The position numbers were made by a program, and so were the translations under genes. Below the pieces are notes generated by a model that did not search any database, was not told where the DNA came from, and was given only the letters and a program-made list of their open reading frames with translations. DNA of 6,017 bases from Octadecabacter sp. (lineage in GTDB: Bacteria > Pseudomonadota > Alphaproteobacteria > Rhodobacterales > Rhodobacteraceae). Below, one piece after another: positions 1 through 5,344 of the stretch. Every line of letters starts with the position of its first letter. Position 1 is the stretch's first letter. The stretch is taken from contig DQCL01000063.1 in the NCBI GenBank assembly GCA_003533975.1, positions 1 to 6,017 on the forward strand, in the 5' to 3' direction.

Positions 1-217
1 CAAAGCTTTCGGCGCAATCGCCGCCTTGCAACAAGAACGCTTCGCCTCGGCTCACGGCGGCCAAGTGGTTGCGCAAACGGCGTGCTTCGCCCGCAAAGAC
101 CAGCGGAGGATAGGAGCTCAGCTTTTCCTCAACAGCGGTCAAGGCCGCAGCGTCGGTATAATCCGGCATCTGTACCCGCGGCTTGTTGCGCCAGTCAGAT
201 TTATTCCAGTCCGTCAT
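1..217 (-). CDS. aroG: Class II 3-deoxy-7-phosphoheptulonate (DAHP) synthase, N-terminal part
   Basis: Only the first 72 codons are inside the window; the gene runs off the left edge. The enzyme condenses phosphoenolpyruvate with erythrose 4-phosphate, the first step of the shikimate pathway to aromatic amino acids, in the cytoplasm. The visible part starts [13 protein letters not shown] and continues with the conserved blocks [13 protein letters not shown] (residues 36-48) and [12 protein letters not shown] (61-72), which are typical of the plant-type/class II family and unlike the E. coli AroF/G/H class. Cys68 in GGDCAE corresponds to the metal-binding Cys of that family. The start is the ATG at 217-215, preceded by GGAG (complement of 225-228) with 7 bases between. 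The full family is about 450-460 residues, so most of the protein is missing here. It is divergent from the regulator gene that follows. The family assignment is firm; the symbol aroG follows usage for class II enzymes. Confidence 0.93.
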   Translation of the reverse strand, partial: MTDWNKSDWRNKPRVQMPDYTDAAALTAVEEKLSSYPPLVFAGEARRLRNHLAAVSRGEAFLLQGGDCAESF

Positions 218-272
218 GTTCTTGCTCCGAAAAATTGGCGCCCGACAGGACGCGTTAGCGATATCAATCCTT

Positions 273-301
273 CATATAACCTTCCTGTGGATAAGGTCCA
301 A
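273..301 (-). promoter_or_regulatory. Sigma70-type promoter of the DAHP synthase gene
   Basis: Read on the minus strand, a -35 TTGGAC (complement of 296-301) is followed after exactly 17 bases by a -10 TATATG (complement of 273-278). Transcription would begin near 266, giving a leader of roughly 50 bases with the GGAG ribosome site just before the start codon. The spacer contains a perfect DnaA box. No attenuator-like leader peptide or terminator is visible in this short leader. Position and spacing are seen directly; promoter activity is inferred. Confidence 0.6.
286..294 (-). promoter_or_regulatory. Perfect DnaA box (TTATCCACA) inside a promoter spacer
   Basis: The minus strand reads TTATCCACA, identical to the strongest E. 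coli DnaA-binding 9-mer. It lies wholly between the -35 and -10 of the predicted DAHP synthase promoter, so bound DnaA would be expected to block RNA polymerase. It is a single box; no cluster of boxes or AT-rich unwinding region surrounds it, so it is not an origin. Function is inferred from sequence identity only. Confidence 0.4.
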
Positions 302-356
302 TGGCAAAAGACGCCCGATTTTGTCGCGACGGTGTTTAATTGTCTTGATCGCCGCG

Positions 357-385
357 TTGAAAGGTGGTGAGGCTTGTTATCAAAT
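357..385 (+). promoter_or_regulatory. Candidate promoter of the GlxA-type regulator
   Basis: TTGAAA (357-362) is followed after 17 bases by TCAAAT (380-385), which matches the -10 consensus at four of six positions. The transcript would start near 392, only about a dozen bases before the ATG at 405. That would fit the lack of a recognisable Shine-Dalgarno in front of this gene. It is a weak match, and other pairings in the 187-base divergent spacer cannot be excluded. Confidence 0.28.
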
Positions 386-404
386 CTATGGATGTAAACA
401 CGCC

Positions 405-1406
405 ATGCAACGCTACAACACGATTGATATAGACGCCTCAAGCAACACACCGCGCCGGTTCGTGTTCGTCTTATTGAACGAATTTACGTTGCTGTCCTTT
501 GCGGCGGCAATTGATTGCCTGCGCTTAGCCAATCGCATGGCCGGCCAAGAACTCTATAGCTGGCGTATTATTGGTGAGGGTGGTGAAACCATCAGCTGCT
601 CCACGGGGACGACATTTACGTTAGATGGCGATCTGGATGAATTGCACCGCGACGATACGGTCATGATTTGCGGCGGGCGCGACGTTCAGGCGGCCACAAC
701 CAAGAAGATTTTGAACTGGTTGCGCCGTGAAGCACGCCGCGGCTTGGTCATGGGCGGCCTGTGCACGGCAGCGTTCACACTGGCAAAGGCCGGCTTGCTG
801 GACGGGAAACGCGCCACGATCCACTGGGAAAACCATGACAGCTTCGCCGAGGAATTCCTTGAGGTCGAGCTGACCAAGTCTGTTTTTGTCAAAGATGGCA
901 ATCGCTGGACAACTGCCGGCGGCACCTCTTCGATTGATCTGTTTCTGCAAATTATAGCGGATCACTACGGTGAAGAGCTGGCAAATGCTGTGGCCGATCA
1001 GCAAATTTACAGCGCGATCCGTACCGACCAAGACACGCAACGCCTGTCAATTCCGACACGTATTGGCGTGCGTCATCCAAAGCTTAGTCGTGTCATTCAG
1101 GCGATGGAGCAAAACATCGAAGAACCGATCAGCCCGTCCATTCTGGCCAAAGATGTCGGTATGTCGACGCGCCAGCTTGAACGTTTGTTCCGCCGTTACC
1201 TCAACCGGTCCCCAAAGCGATATTATATGGAATTACGCTTGCAAAAGGCGCGTAACCTCTTGATGCAAACCGATATGTCTGTAATCAACGTCGCACTCGC
1301 GTGTGGCTTTGCTTCCCCCAGCCATTTCTCCAAATGCTACCGCGCCCACTATGATACCACCCCCTACCGCGAACGCGGCGCTCACGCCGCTCGCTTGTCT
1401 GTTTAA
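405..1406 (+). CDS. GlxA-family AraC-type transcriptional regulator
   Basis: Predicted 333-residue cytoplasmic DNA-binding regulator. Residues 18 to about 200 form a DJ-1/PfpI (class I glutamine amidotransferase-like) domain: it begins RRFVFVLLNEFTLLSFA, has the CGG strand end at 89-91, and the elbow GGLCTAAFTLA at 117-127 with Cys120. Residues about 222-325 form an AraC/XylS domain with two helix-turn-helix units, around SILAKDVGMSTRQLERLF (245-262) and MSVINVALACGFASPSHFSK (291-310), ending in the usual TTPYRER. This architecture matches the GbdR/CdhR/ArgR group, which senses quaternary amines or amino acids, but the ligand cannot be told from sequence. I chose the ATG at 405 because the domain begins just after it. 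The frame is open back to 183, but that upstream part has no family resemblance and overlaps the divergent gene. No strong ribosome site precedes 405. No obvious target operon lies next to it; the small gene downstream begins 40 bases after the stop and may be co-transcribed. Confidence 0.92.
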   Translation: MQRYNTIDIDASSNTPRRFVFVLLNEFTLLSFAAAIDCLRLANRMAGQELYSWRIIGEGGETISCSTGTTFTLDGDLDELHRDDTVMICGGRDVQAATTKKILNWLRREARRGLVMGGLCTAAFTLAKAGLLDGKRATIHWENHDSFAEEFLEVELTKSVFVKDGNRWTTAGGTSSIDLFLQIIADHYGEELANAVADQQIYSAIRTDQDTQRLSIPTRIGVRHPKLSRVIQAMEQNIEEPISPSILAKDVGMSTRQLERLFRRYLNRSPKRYYMELRLQKARNLLMQTDMSVINVALACGFASPSHFSKCYRAHYDTTPYRERGAHAARLSV

Positions 1407-1427
1407 AGTATTTGCCCCTGGGCACCG

Positions 1428-1802
1428 TTGCGAAAAGGTCTGATTGATGAAACGTTCCACAATGCTGCCAGTTTTGGGGTCATCACGATCGCCTTTCTGA
1501 CGTTAACCGTCATGATGTCTGGGCGTTCGAATGATCCTGGCATTAGGGGCGATCCTGACTTCCCTCACTTCGCTTGCCTGATCAACAAATACTGCGAAGG
1601 CGAAACGTGCACCGAGGATCCGATTCCATTCATCGCCTATCTGAGCCATTCAAATAACTTGCCGCGCTTGGAATTGCCGCGCTTTAACCCGCGCGCGACG
1701 CTAACTGAAACCCCTGATGGGTATGTCTTTGAAAGCGACGGTGGTATCGTGAACGGTACAGTAACCGTTTTCAATGATCGTGGGCCTTTTCTCAACAGCT
1801 AA
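1428..1802 (+). CDS. Small Cys-containing, probably exported protein of unknown function, likely frameshifted
   Basis: I do not recognise a named family. The open frame runs from a TTG at 1428 to TAA at 1800, 124 residues. The N-terminal part has a hydrophobic stretch (VITIAFLTLTVMM, residues 18-30), followed by a soluble region with a Cys-rich motif FACLINKYCEGETC and then proline- and threonine-rich strands. The start is doubtful. A far better start, ATG at 1447 with AAAAGG eight bases upstream, opens a different frame that reads MKRSTMLPVL and stops at 1498. Adding one base in the run TTTTGGGG (1472-1479) would join it to the body and give a classical signal peptide, MKRSTMLPVLGVITIAF and on. 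Near the end a +1 shift at 1782-1784 would extend the protein into GPIAYVSKASWGAC. So this may be a pseudogene, or carry homopolymer sequencing errors. If the TTG start is real, the product is a 124-residue membrane-anchored protein. Export is inferred from the hydrophobic segment and the Cys content. Confidence 0.55.
   Translation: MRKGLIDETFHNAASFGVITIAFLTLTVMMSGRSNDPGIRGDPDFPHFACLINKYCEGETCTEDPIPFIAYLSHSNNLPRLELPRFNPRATLTETPDGYVFESDGGIVNGTVTVFNDRGPFLNS
1433..1449 (+). promoter_or_regulatory. Ribosome binding site and ATG in the wrong frame for the small protein
   Basis: AAAAGG at 1433-1438 precedes ATG at 1447-1449 by eight bases, the best initiation signal in this region. The ATG opens a frame that ends after 17 codons (TGA at 1498-1500), one frame away from the long reading frame. 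It is the main evidence that the gene's 5' end has lost a base. By contrast, the TTG start of the open frame (1428) lies upstream of this site and has no Shine-Dalgarno of its own. Confidence 0.5.
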
Positions 1803-1835
1803 CGGTCCCATTGCCTATGTTTCAAAAGCATCTTG

Positions 1836-1867
1836 GGGGGCATGCGCCGCAAAGGCGGCTAGCCCCC
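1836..1867. terminator. Hairpin between convergent genes, possible bidirectional terminator
   Basis: GGGGGC (1836-1841) pairs with GCCCCC (1862-1867), and an inner stem GCCGC (1846-1850) pairs with GCGGC (1855-1859) around the loop AAAG. A small internal loop (ATGC opposite TA) separates the stems. It lies 33 bases past the stop of the small protein and 34 bases past the stop of the minus-strand dehydrogenase, the expected place for a shared terminator. Neither side has a clear T-tract; the minus strand has only CTTTTG about ten bases beyond the stem. Rho-independent activity is therefore uncertain. Confidence 0.45.
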
Positions 1868-1901
1868 TGTTGGTCGAATTGGCAAGGCACGTTCAATTAC
1901 C

Positions 1902-2774
1902 TCACCCCAACGCACGCAGCCGTTTGATGAGGCTGGACGTGTCCCAGCGACCACCGCCCAAATTCTGCACATCTTTGTAGAACTGATCAACGAGGGCAGT
2001 AACAGGAAGCGTTGCGCCGGTTTCGTCAGCAGTATCCAAACATATCCCAAGATCTTTTCGCATCCAATCCACTGCAAACCCGTGTTCGAATTCTCCATCA
2101 ATCATCGTCTCGTAGCGGTTTTGCATTTGCCAAGAGCCTGCAGCGCCTTGGCTGATCACTTCGACCACGGCGCGCCCGTCCAGACCTGCTTTCTCCGCAA
2201 AATGCAGTGCCTCGGAAAGGCCCTGTACCAAACCCGCAATCGCGATTTGATTGCACATCTTCGTCATCTGACCCGCGCCACTGTCCCCAATACGGCGGCA
2301 AACGCGGGCATAAGCATCGATAATCGGCTCAGCGCGGGCGTATATATCGGCATCGCCACCGCACATAACCGACAGAACACCATTTTCGGCGCCGGCTTGC
2401 CCGCCGGAAATCGGGGCGTCCACAAACGAAAGCCCAGCTTCAGACGCTGCTGCATAAAGTTCGCGCGTAACGGATGCGGAAACGGTCGTGTGATCCACGA
2501 ACACAGCGCCCTTTGACATGGTTTCAAACGCGCCATCGGTACCCGTACAGACTGCACGTAGATCGTCATCATTCCCGACGCAGGCCATCACAAACTCTGC
2601 ACCCTCAGCCGCTAAGGCTGGCGTTGCTGCCATTGCGCCACCATGTTGTGCGACCCAAGCCGCGGACTTGGATGCGGTGCGGTTATAAACCGTCACCTCG
2701 TGTCCGGCCTTTACCAGATGCGCTGCCATTGGGTAGCCCATGACCCCCAAACCCAAAAATGCCACCTTTGCCAT
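1902..2774 (-). CDS. NAD(P)-dependent beta-hydroxyacid dehydrogenase (3-hydroxyisobutyrate dehydrogenase / tartronate semialdehyde reductase family)
   Basis: 290-residue cytoplasmic oxidoreductase, full length for the family. It should interconvert a 3-hydroxy acid and its semialdehyde. Candidates are 3-hydroxyisobutyrate (valine breakdown) and glycerate/tartronate semialdehyde (glyoxylate and sugar-acid use). Seen in order: the Rossmann fingerprint GLGVMG (8-13) with NRT at 31-33, a pattern often linked to NADP preference; VDHTTVS (93-99); the substrate loop DAPISGGQAGAENG (119-132) with Ser123-Gly-Gly; the family's catalytic Lys172 in GQMTKMCNQ with Asn175; GSWQMQNR (213-220); and Lys240 in MRKDL. 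All key residues are intact. The ATG start at 2774-2772 has a good GGGAGA site (complement of 2781-2786), six bases away. It is divergent from the acylase gene over a 101-base spacer and convergent with the small protein. No mmsA or other valine gene is adjacent, so the substrate stays open. Confidence 0.93.
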   Translation of the reverse strand: MAKVAFLGLGVMGYPMAAHLVKAGHEVTVYNRTASKSAAWVAQHGGAMAATPALAAEGAEFVMACVGNDDDLRAVCTGTDGAFETMSKGAVFVDHTTVSASVTRELYAAASEAGLSFVDAPISGGQAGAENGVLSVMCGGDADIYARAEPIIDAYARVCRRIGDSGAGQMTKMCNQIAIAGLVQGLSEALHFAEKAGLDGRAVVEVISQGAAGSWQMQNRYETMIDGEFEHGFAVDWMRKDLGICLDTADETGATLPVTALVDQFYKDVQNLGGGRWDTSSLIKRLRALG

Positions 2775-2826
2775 ATCGTCTCTCCCGCTTGCATCACAAT
2801 TGCTGTTGCGAGATAGGTAACGGACC

Positions 2827-2854
2827 CCCGCCGCACGTCAACCACTCAGGCGGG
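2827..2854. repeat. GC-rich inverted repeat in the divergent spacer
   Basis: CCCGCC (2827-2832) and GGCGGG (2849-2854) are perfect inverted arms separated by 16 bases. They sit in the 101-base spacer between the dehydrogenase and acylase genes, 21 bases before the acylase ATG. It could be an operator half-site pair for a dimeric regulator, or a weak hairpin in the acylase leader. On the minus strand a TTGACG -35-like hexamer (complement of 2836-2841) lies in the loop, but no good -10 follows. Function is unknown. Confidence 0.3.
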
Positions 2855-2860
2855 TCGTTC

Positions 2861-2875
2861 AACAAGGGACTTGTT
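2861..2875 (+). promoter_or_regulatory. Perfect palindrome covering the acylase ribosome binding site
   Basis: AACAAG (2861-2866), GGA (2867-2869), CTTGTT (2870-2875) form a perfect 6-bp stem with a 3-base loop that ends directly at the ATG of the acylase (2876). The Shine-Dalgarno AGGGA (2865-2869) is split between stem and loop, so folding would partly hide it. The site also decides the start codon, since spacing from AGGGA to ATG is six bases. The stem is AT-rich and may be only marginally stable; it could equally be an operator. Confidence 0.45.
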
Positions 2876-5338
2876 ATGGCACTCGTTTTTCGCTGGCTGA
2901 TCCGCCTAGCTTCCGCGCTGATTGTTTTGGCCGTCGCGACGATTTCACTCGTCTACTATTTCGCGTCCCGTTCCCTGCCCGATTATGAAGGAACACTCGA
3001 CGTCGCCGGCATTTCCGCGCCAGTGGAAATCGTGCGTGATCACGCCAACGTCCCACATATTTTCGGTGCGACTGATGAAGACGTGTTTTTTGCGCTCGGA
3101 ATGGCCCATGCCCAAGACCGTCTTTGGCAAATGACCATGTTGCGCCGAACCGCCCAAGGGCGCCTTTCTGAACTGTTTGGGGCACGCACGCTTCCGATTG
3201 ACAGTTTGATCCGCCGTCTAGATTTATACCCGCTTTCCCAAAAGTCCGTTGAAGTATTGGACGCAGAAACCCAATCGGCACTGCAGGCCTATTCAAGCGG
3301 CGTGAACGCATGGATTGACCAAGTGAACCAAGGCGCCCGCGGGCGCGGCGCGCCTGAGATGTGGGTGTTCAACCAAGCGATCGCTCCGTGGCAACCCGCA
3401 GATTCCGTGTCGATTATCAAACTGATGTCATTGCAGCTCTCTAGCCATCTTGAAGAAGAAGTTTTACGTGCACGCACATCGTTGATCTTAAACGACGAAA
3501 CGCGCTTGAATGATATTCTGCCAGAAGCACCCGGCGCGGGCTTGGCTGCCCTACCAAGCTATGCGTCCCTCATGCCGAACGTTCCACGCTATGCCCCGAA
3601 CAACCGCATGGCGTTTGACCCGATTTCGCCTGTCGTGCCGCGCACCCTTGCGGGGGCGTCCAATGCTTGGGCCGCTGGCATCACACGCTCTGCCACGGGC
3701 TCAACTCTTTTGGCCAATGATCCGCACCTTGGCCTGACGGCCCCGTCCATCTGGTATCTTGCACGGCTTGAGCTTGAGACAGGCGGCGTCATCGGCGGCA
3801 CCATCCCTGGTGTTCCGGTGATCATGCTTGGGCGCTCGGCCGACCTTGGCTGGGGCATCACCTCGTCCTATTTGGATGATCAAGATATCTATATTGAGGA
3901 AGTGAACCCATCCAACGCCAGCCAATACCGCGTGCCAAATGGATGGGCTAACTTTGAAACCCGCGAAAGTATCATTCGCATCAAGGACGCAGCTTCGATC
4001 ACATTGCAATTGCAGTGGACGGTGAACGGGCCTGTGCTGCCACCGGATCAATATGACCTCGCGACGATCCGCCCTCCGGGACATGTAACGGTTCTGGGCT
4101 GGACGGCGCTGTCGGATGAAGACACAACCATGCAGGCGGCGATGAATCTGATGCGAGCGCGCACCGTTGAAGCAGGGATTGCGGCGGCGGAAGACTATGT
4201 TGCGCCGTCCCAGATGCTCACCCTCGCGGATCGCAACTCTGTCGGGCTAAAGCTGATTGGACGCGTGCCGAACCGCAGCCCAGACAACGTGACCCAAGGG
4301 CGTTTGCCCCATTTTGGATATTTGCCACAAAACCGTTGGGACGGCTGGCGTGATTACGCAGAAAGTCCCGAATGGATCGACCCTATCGGCGGCATCGTCG
4401 GTAACACCAACAACAAAATCACCAACGCCCCCTTCCCTGCAAACATCAGTTTCATTTGGGGCGACAGCCAGCGCATAAACCGCTGGCGTTTGTTGATGCA
4501 AGCGCGCGAAGTCCATACCCGTGACAGTTTCATCGAGGCGCAGAGCGACACGGTGAGCTATACCGCGCGGTCGATCCTTCCGCTGATTGGTGCTGACCTT
4601 TGGTTTACTGGTGAAGCTGCACCTGAGGGAACGCCTGAAAGGCTGCGCCAAGATGCGTTGTCTTTGCTGGCTGGATGGAACGGTGAGATGAACGAACATC
4701 TGCCCGAGCCCCTGCTTTACGCGGCTTGGATGCGGGCTTTGCAAGATCGCCTCATCCGCGATGAGCTGGGCCCATTGTCCCACGAATACACCCACGTTGA
4801 GCCGTTGTTCATCGAACGCGCCTTCCGTAACACGGACGGCGCAGGGGTATGGTGTGATGTTTTGCAGTCGGCACCAAAAGAAACCTGTTCTGACATTGCA
4901 CGCATGGCGCTGGATGATGCGTTGGTATGGGTATCTGCACACCACGGCACAGCGCTTGAGAGCTTGCGTTGGGGTGATGCCCATGAAGCGACCCATGATC
5001 ACCCCGTTTTGGGCGAAGCTCCGGTGTTGCGCTGGTTTGTGAACATTCGTCAGTCCACGTCGGGGGGCGACAATACGTTGATGCGCGGGCGCACGTCGGG
5101 CACTGGCGATGACCCGTTCCTGAATGTGCATGCCGCGGCTTATCGGGGGGTCTATGACTTCGCGGACCCTGACAGCTCTGTGTTCATTACCTCCACGGGG
5201 CAATCAGGCCATTTCCTGTCGCGCTATTATGATGATCTTGGCGCCCTGTGGCGTCGTGGCGAGTATATTCCAATGTCACTCGACCCCGCGTTGGCGCGTG
5301 GTGGTGCTGTTGGTATTACAGTGTTGGAACCGCAGTAA
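2876..5338 (+). CDS. Penicillin acylase family protein (peptidase S45, Ntn-hydrolase)
   Basis: 820-residue enzyme of the family that hydrolyses amide bonds of acylated substrates (penicillins, acyl-homoserine lactones, other N-acyl compounds); the substrate here is unknown. Residues 8-29 are a hydrophobic N-terminal segment without a clear cleavage site, so the protein is probably periplasmic and perhaps membrane-anchored. The alpha-subunit carries the typical block NVPHIFGATDEDVFFALGMA (58-77), then AQDRLWQM (79-86) and GRLSELFG (95-102). The self-cleavage site and nucleophile are in AGASNAWA: Ser262 would become residue 1 of the beta-subunit. DDQD (334-337) lies at beta 73-76, the spacing I recall for the calcium ligands of E. 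coli penicillin G acylase. GNTNNK (509-514) probably holds the oxyanion Asn. GDNTLMRG (731-738) and GQSGHFLSRYYDD (775-787) are conserved C-terminal blocks. The ATG at 2876 is chosen for its AGGGA site and for the hydrophobic N-terminus; the open frame extends upstream to 2759 but would overlap the divergent gene. It ends with tandem stops TAATAA. Confidence 0.93.
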   Translation: MALVFRWLIRLASALIVLAVATISLVYYFASRSLPDYEGTLDVAGISAPVEIVRDHANVPHIFGATDEDVFFALGMAHAQDRLWQMTMLRRTAQGRLSELFGARTLPIDSLIRRLDLYPLSQKSVEVLDAETQSALQAYSSGVNAWIDQVNQGARGRGAPEMWVFNQAIAPWQPADSVSIIKLMSLQLSSHLEEEVLRARTSLILNDETRLNDILPEAPGAGLAALPSYASLMPNVPRYAPNNRMAFDPISPVVPRTLAGASNAWAAGITRSATGSTLLANDPHLGLTAPSIWYLARLELETGGVIGGTIPGVPVIMLGRSADLGWGITSSYLDDQDIYIEEVNPSNASQYRVPNGWANFETRESIIRIKDAASITLQLQWTVNGPVLPPDQYDLATIRPPGHVTVLGWTALSDEDTTMQAAMNLMRARTVEAGIAAAEDYVAPSQMLTLADRNSVGLKLIGRVPNRSPDNVTQGRLPHFGYLPQNRWDGWRDYAESPEWIDPIGGIVGNTNNKITNAPFPANISFIWGDSQRINRWRLLMQAREVHTRDSFIEAQSDTVSYTARSILPLIGADLWFTGEAAPEGTPERLRQDALSLLAGWNGEMNEHLPEPLLYAAWMRALQDRLIRDELGPLSHEYTHVEPLFIERAFRNTDGAGVWCDVLQSAPKETCSDIARMALDDALVWVSAHHGTALESLRWGDAHEATHDHPVLGEAPVLRWFVNIRQSTSGGDNTLMRGRTSGTGDDPFLNVHAAAYRGVYDFADPDSSVFITSTGQSGHFLSRYYDDLGALWRRGEYIPMSLDPALARGGAVGITVLEPQ

Positions 5339-5344
5339 TAAAAC

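Noticed and set aside
286..294. Replication origin at the DnaA box
   Set aside because: There is only one box, and no AT-rich unwinding region or replication gene is nearby.
26..370. 114-codon open frame across the DAHP synthase start and the promoter region
   Set aside because: It runs opposite a clearly conserved protein and through the divergent promoter. The translation has no family features.
183..404. In-frame N-terminal extension of the regulator
   Set aside because: The extra 74 residues do not resemble the family and overlap the promoter and first codons of the divergent DAHP synthase gene. The ATG at 405 gives the normal length.
1413..1424. TGCCC-CT-GGGCA inverted repeat just after the regulator stop as a terminator
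   Set aside because: The two-base loop is too tight for a full stem, the stem is short, and no T-tract follows. The next gene begins within 25 bases.
1774..1980. Separate 68-codon gene
   Set aside because: It has no ribosome site, overlaps the dehydrogenase 3' end and the hairpin, and is better explained as an out-of-frame continuation of the small protein.
2836..2841. TTGACG on the minus strand as the -35 of the dehydrogenase promoter
   Set aside because: At 16-19 bases downstream only ACCTAT/CTATCT-like sequences occur, a poor -10. It is not reported as a promoter.
2759..2875. In-frame N-terminal extension of the acylase
   Set aside because: It overlaps the start of the divergent dehydrogenase and would place the hydrophobic segment internally. 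The ATG at 2876 has a proper AGGGA site and puts that segment at the N-terminus.
4247..5203. 318-codon open frame antisense to the acylase
   Set aside because: It is the mirror of a well-supported coding gene with GC-biased codons. Its translation is Arg/Pro-rich and shows no recognisable domain.
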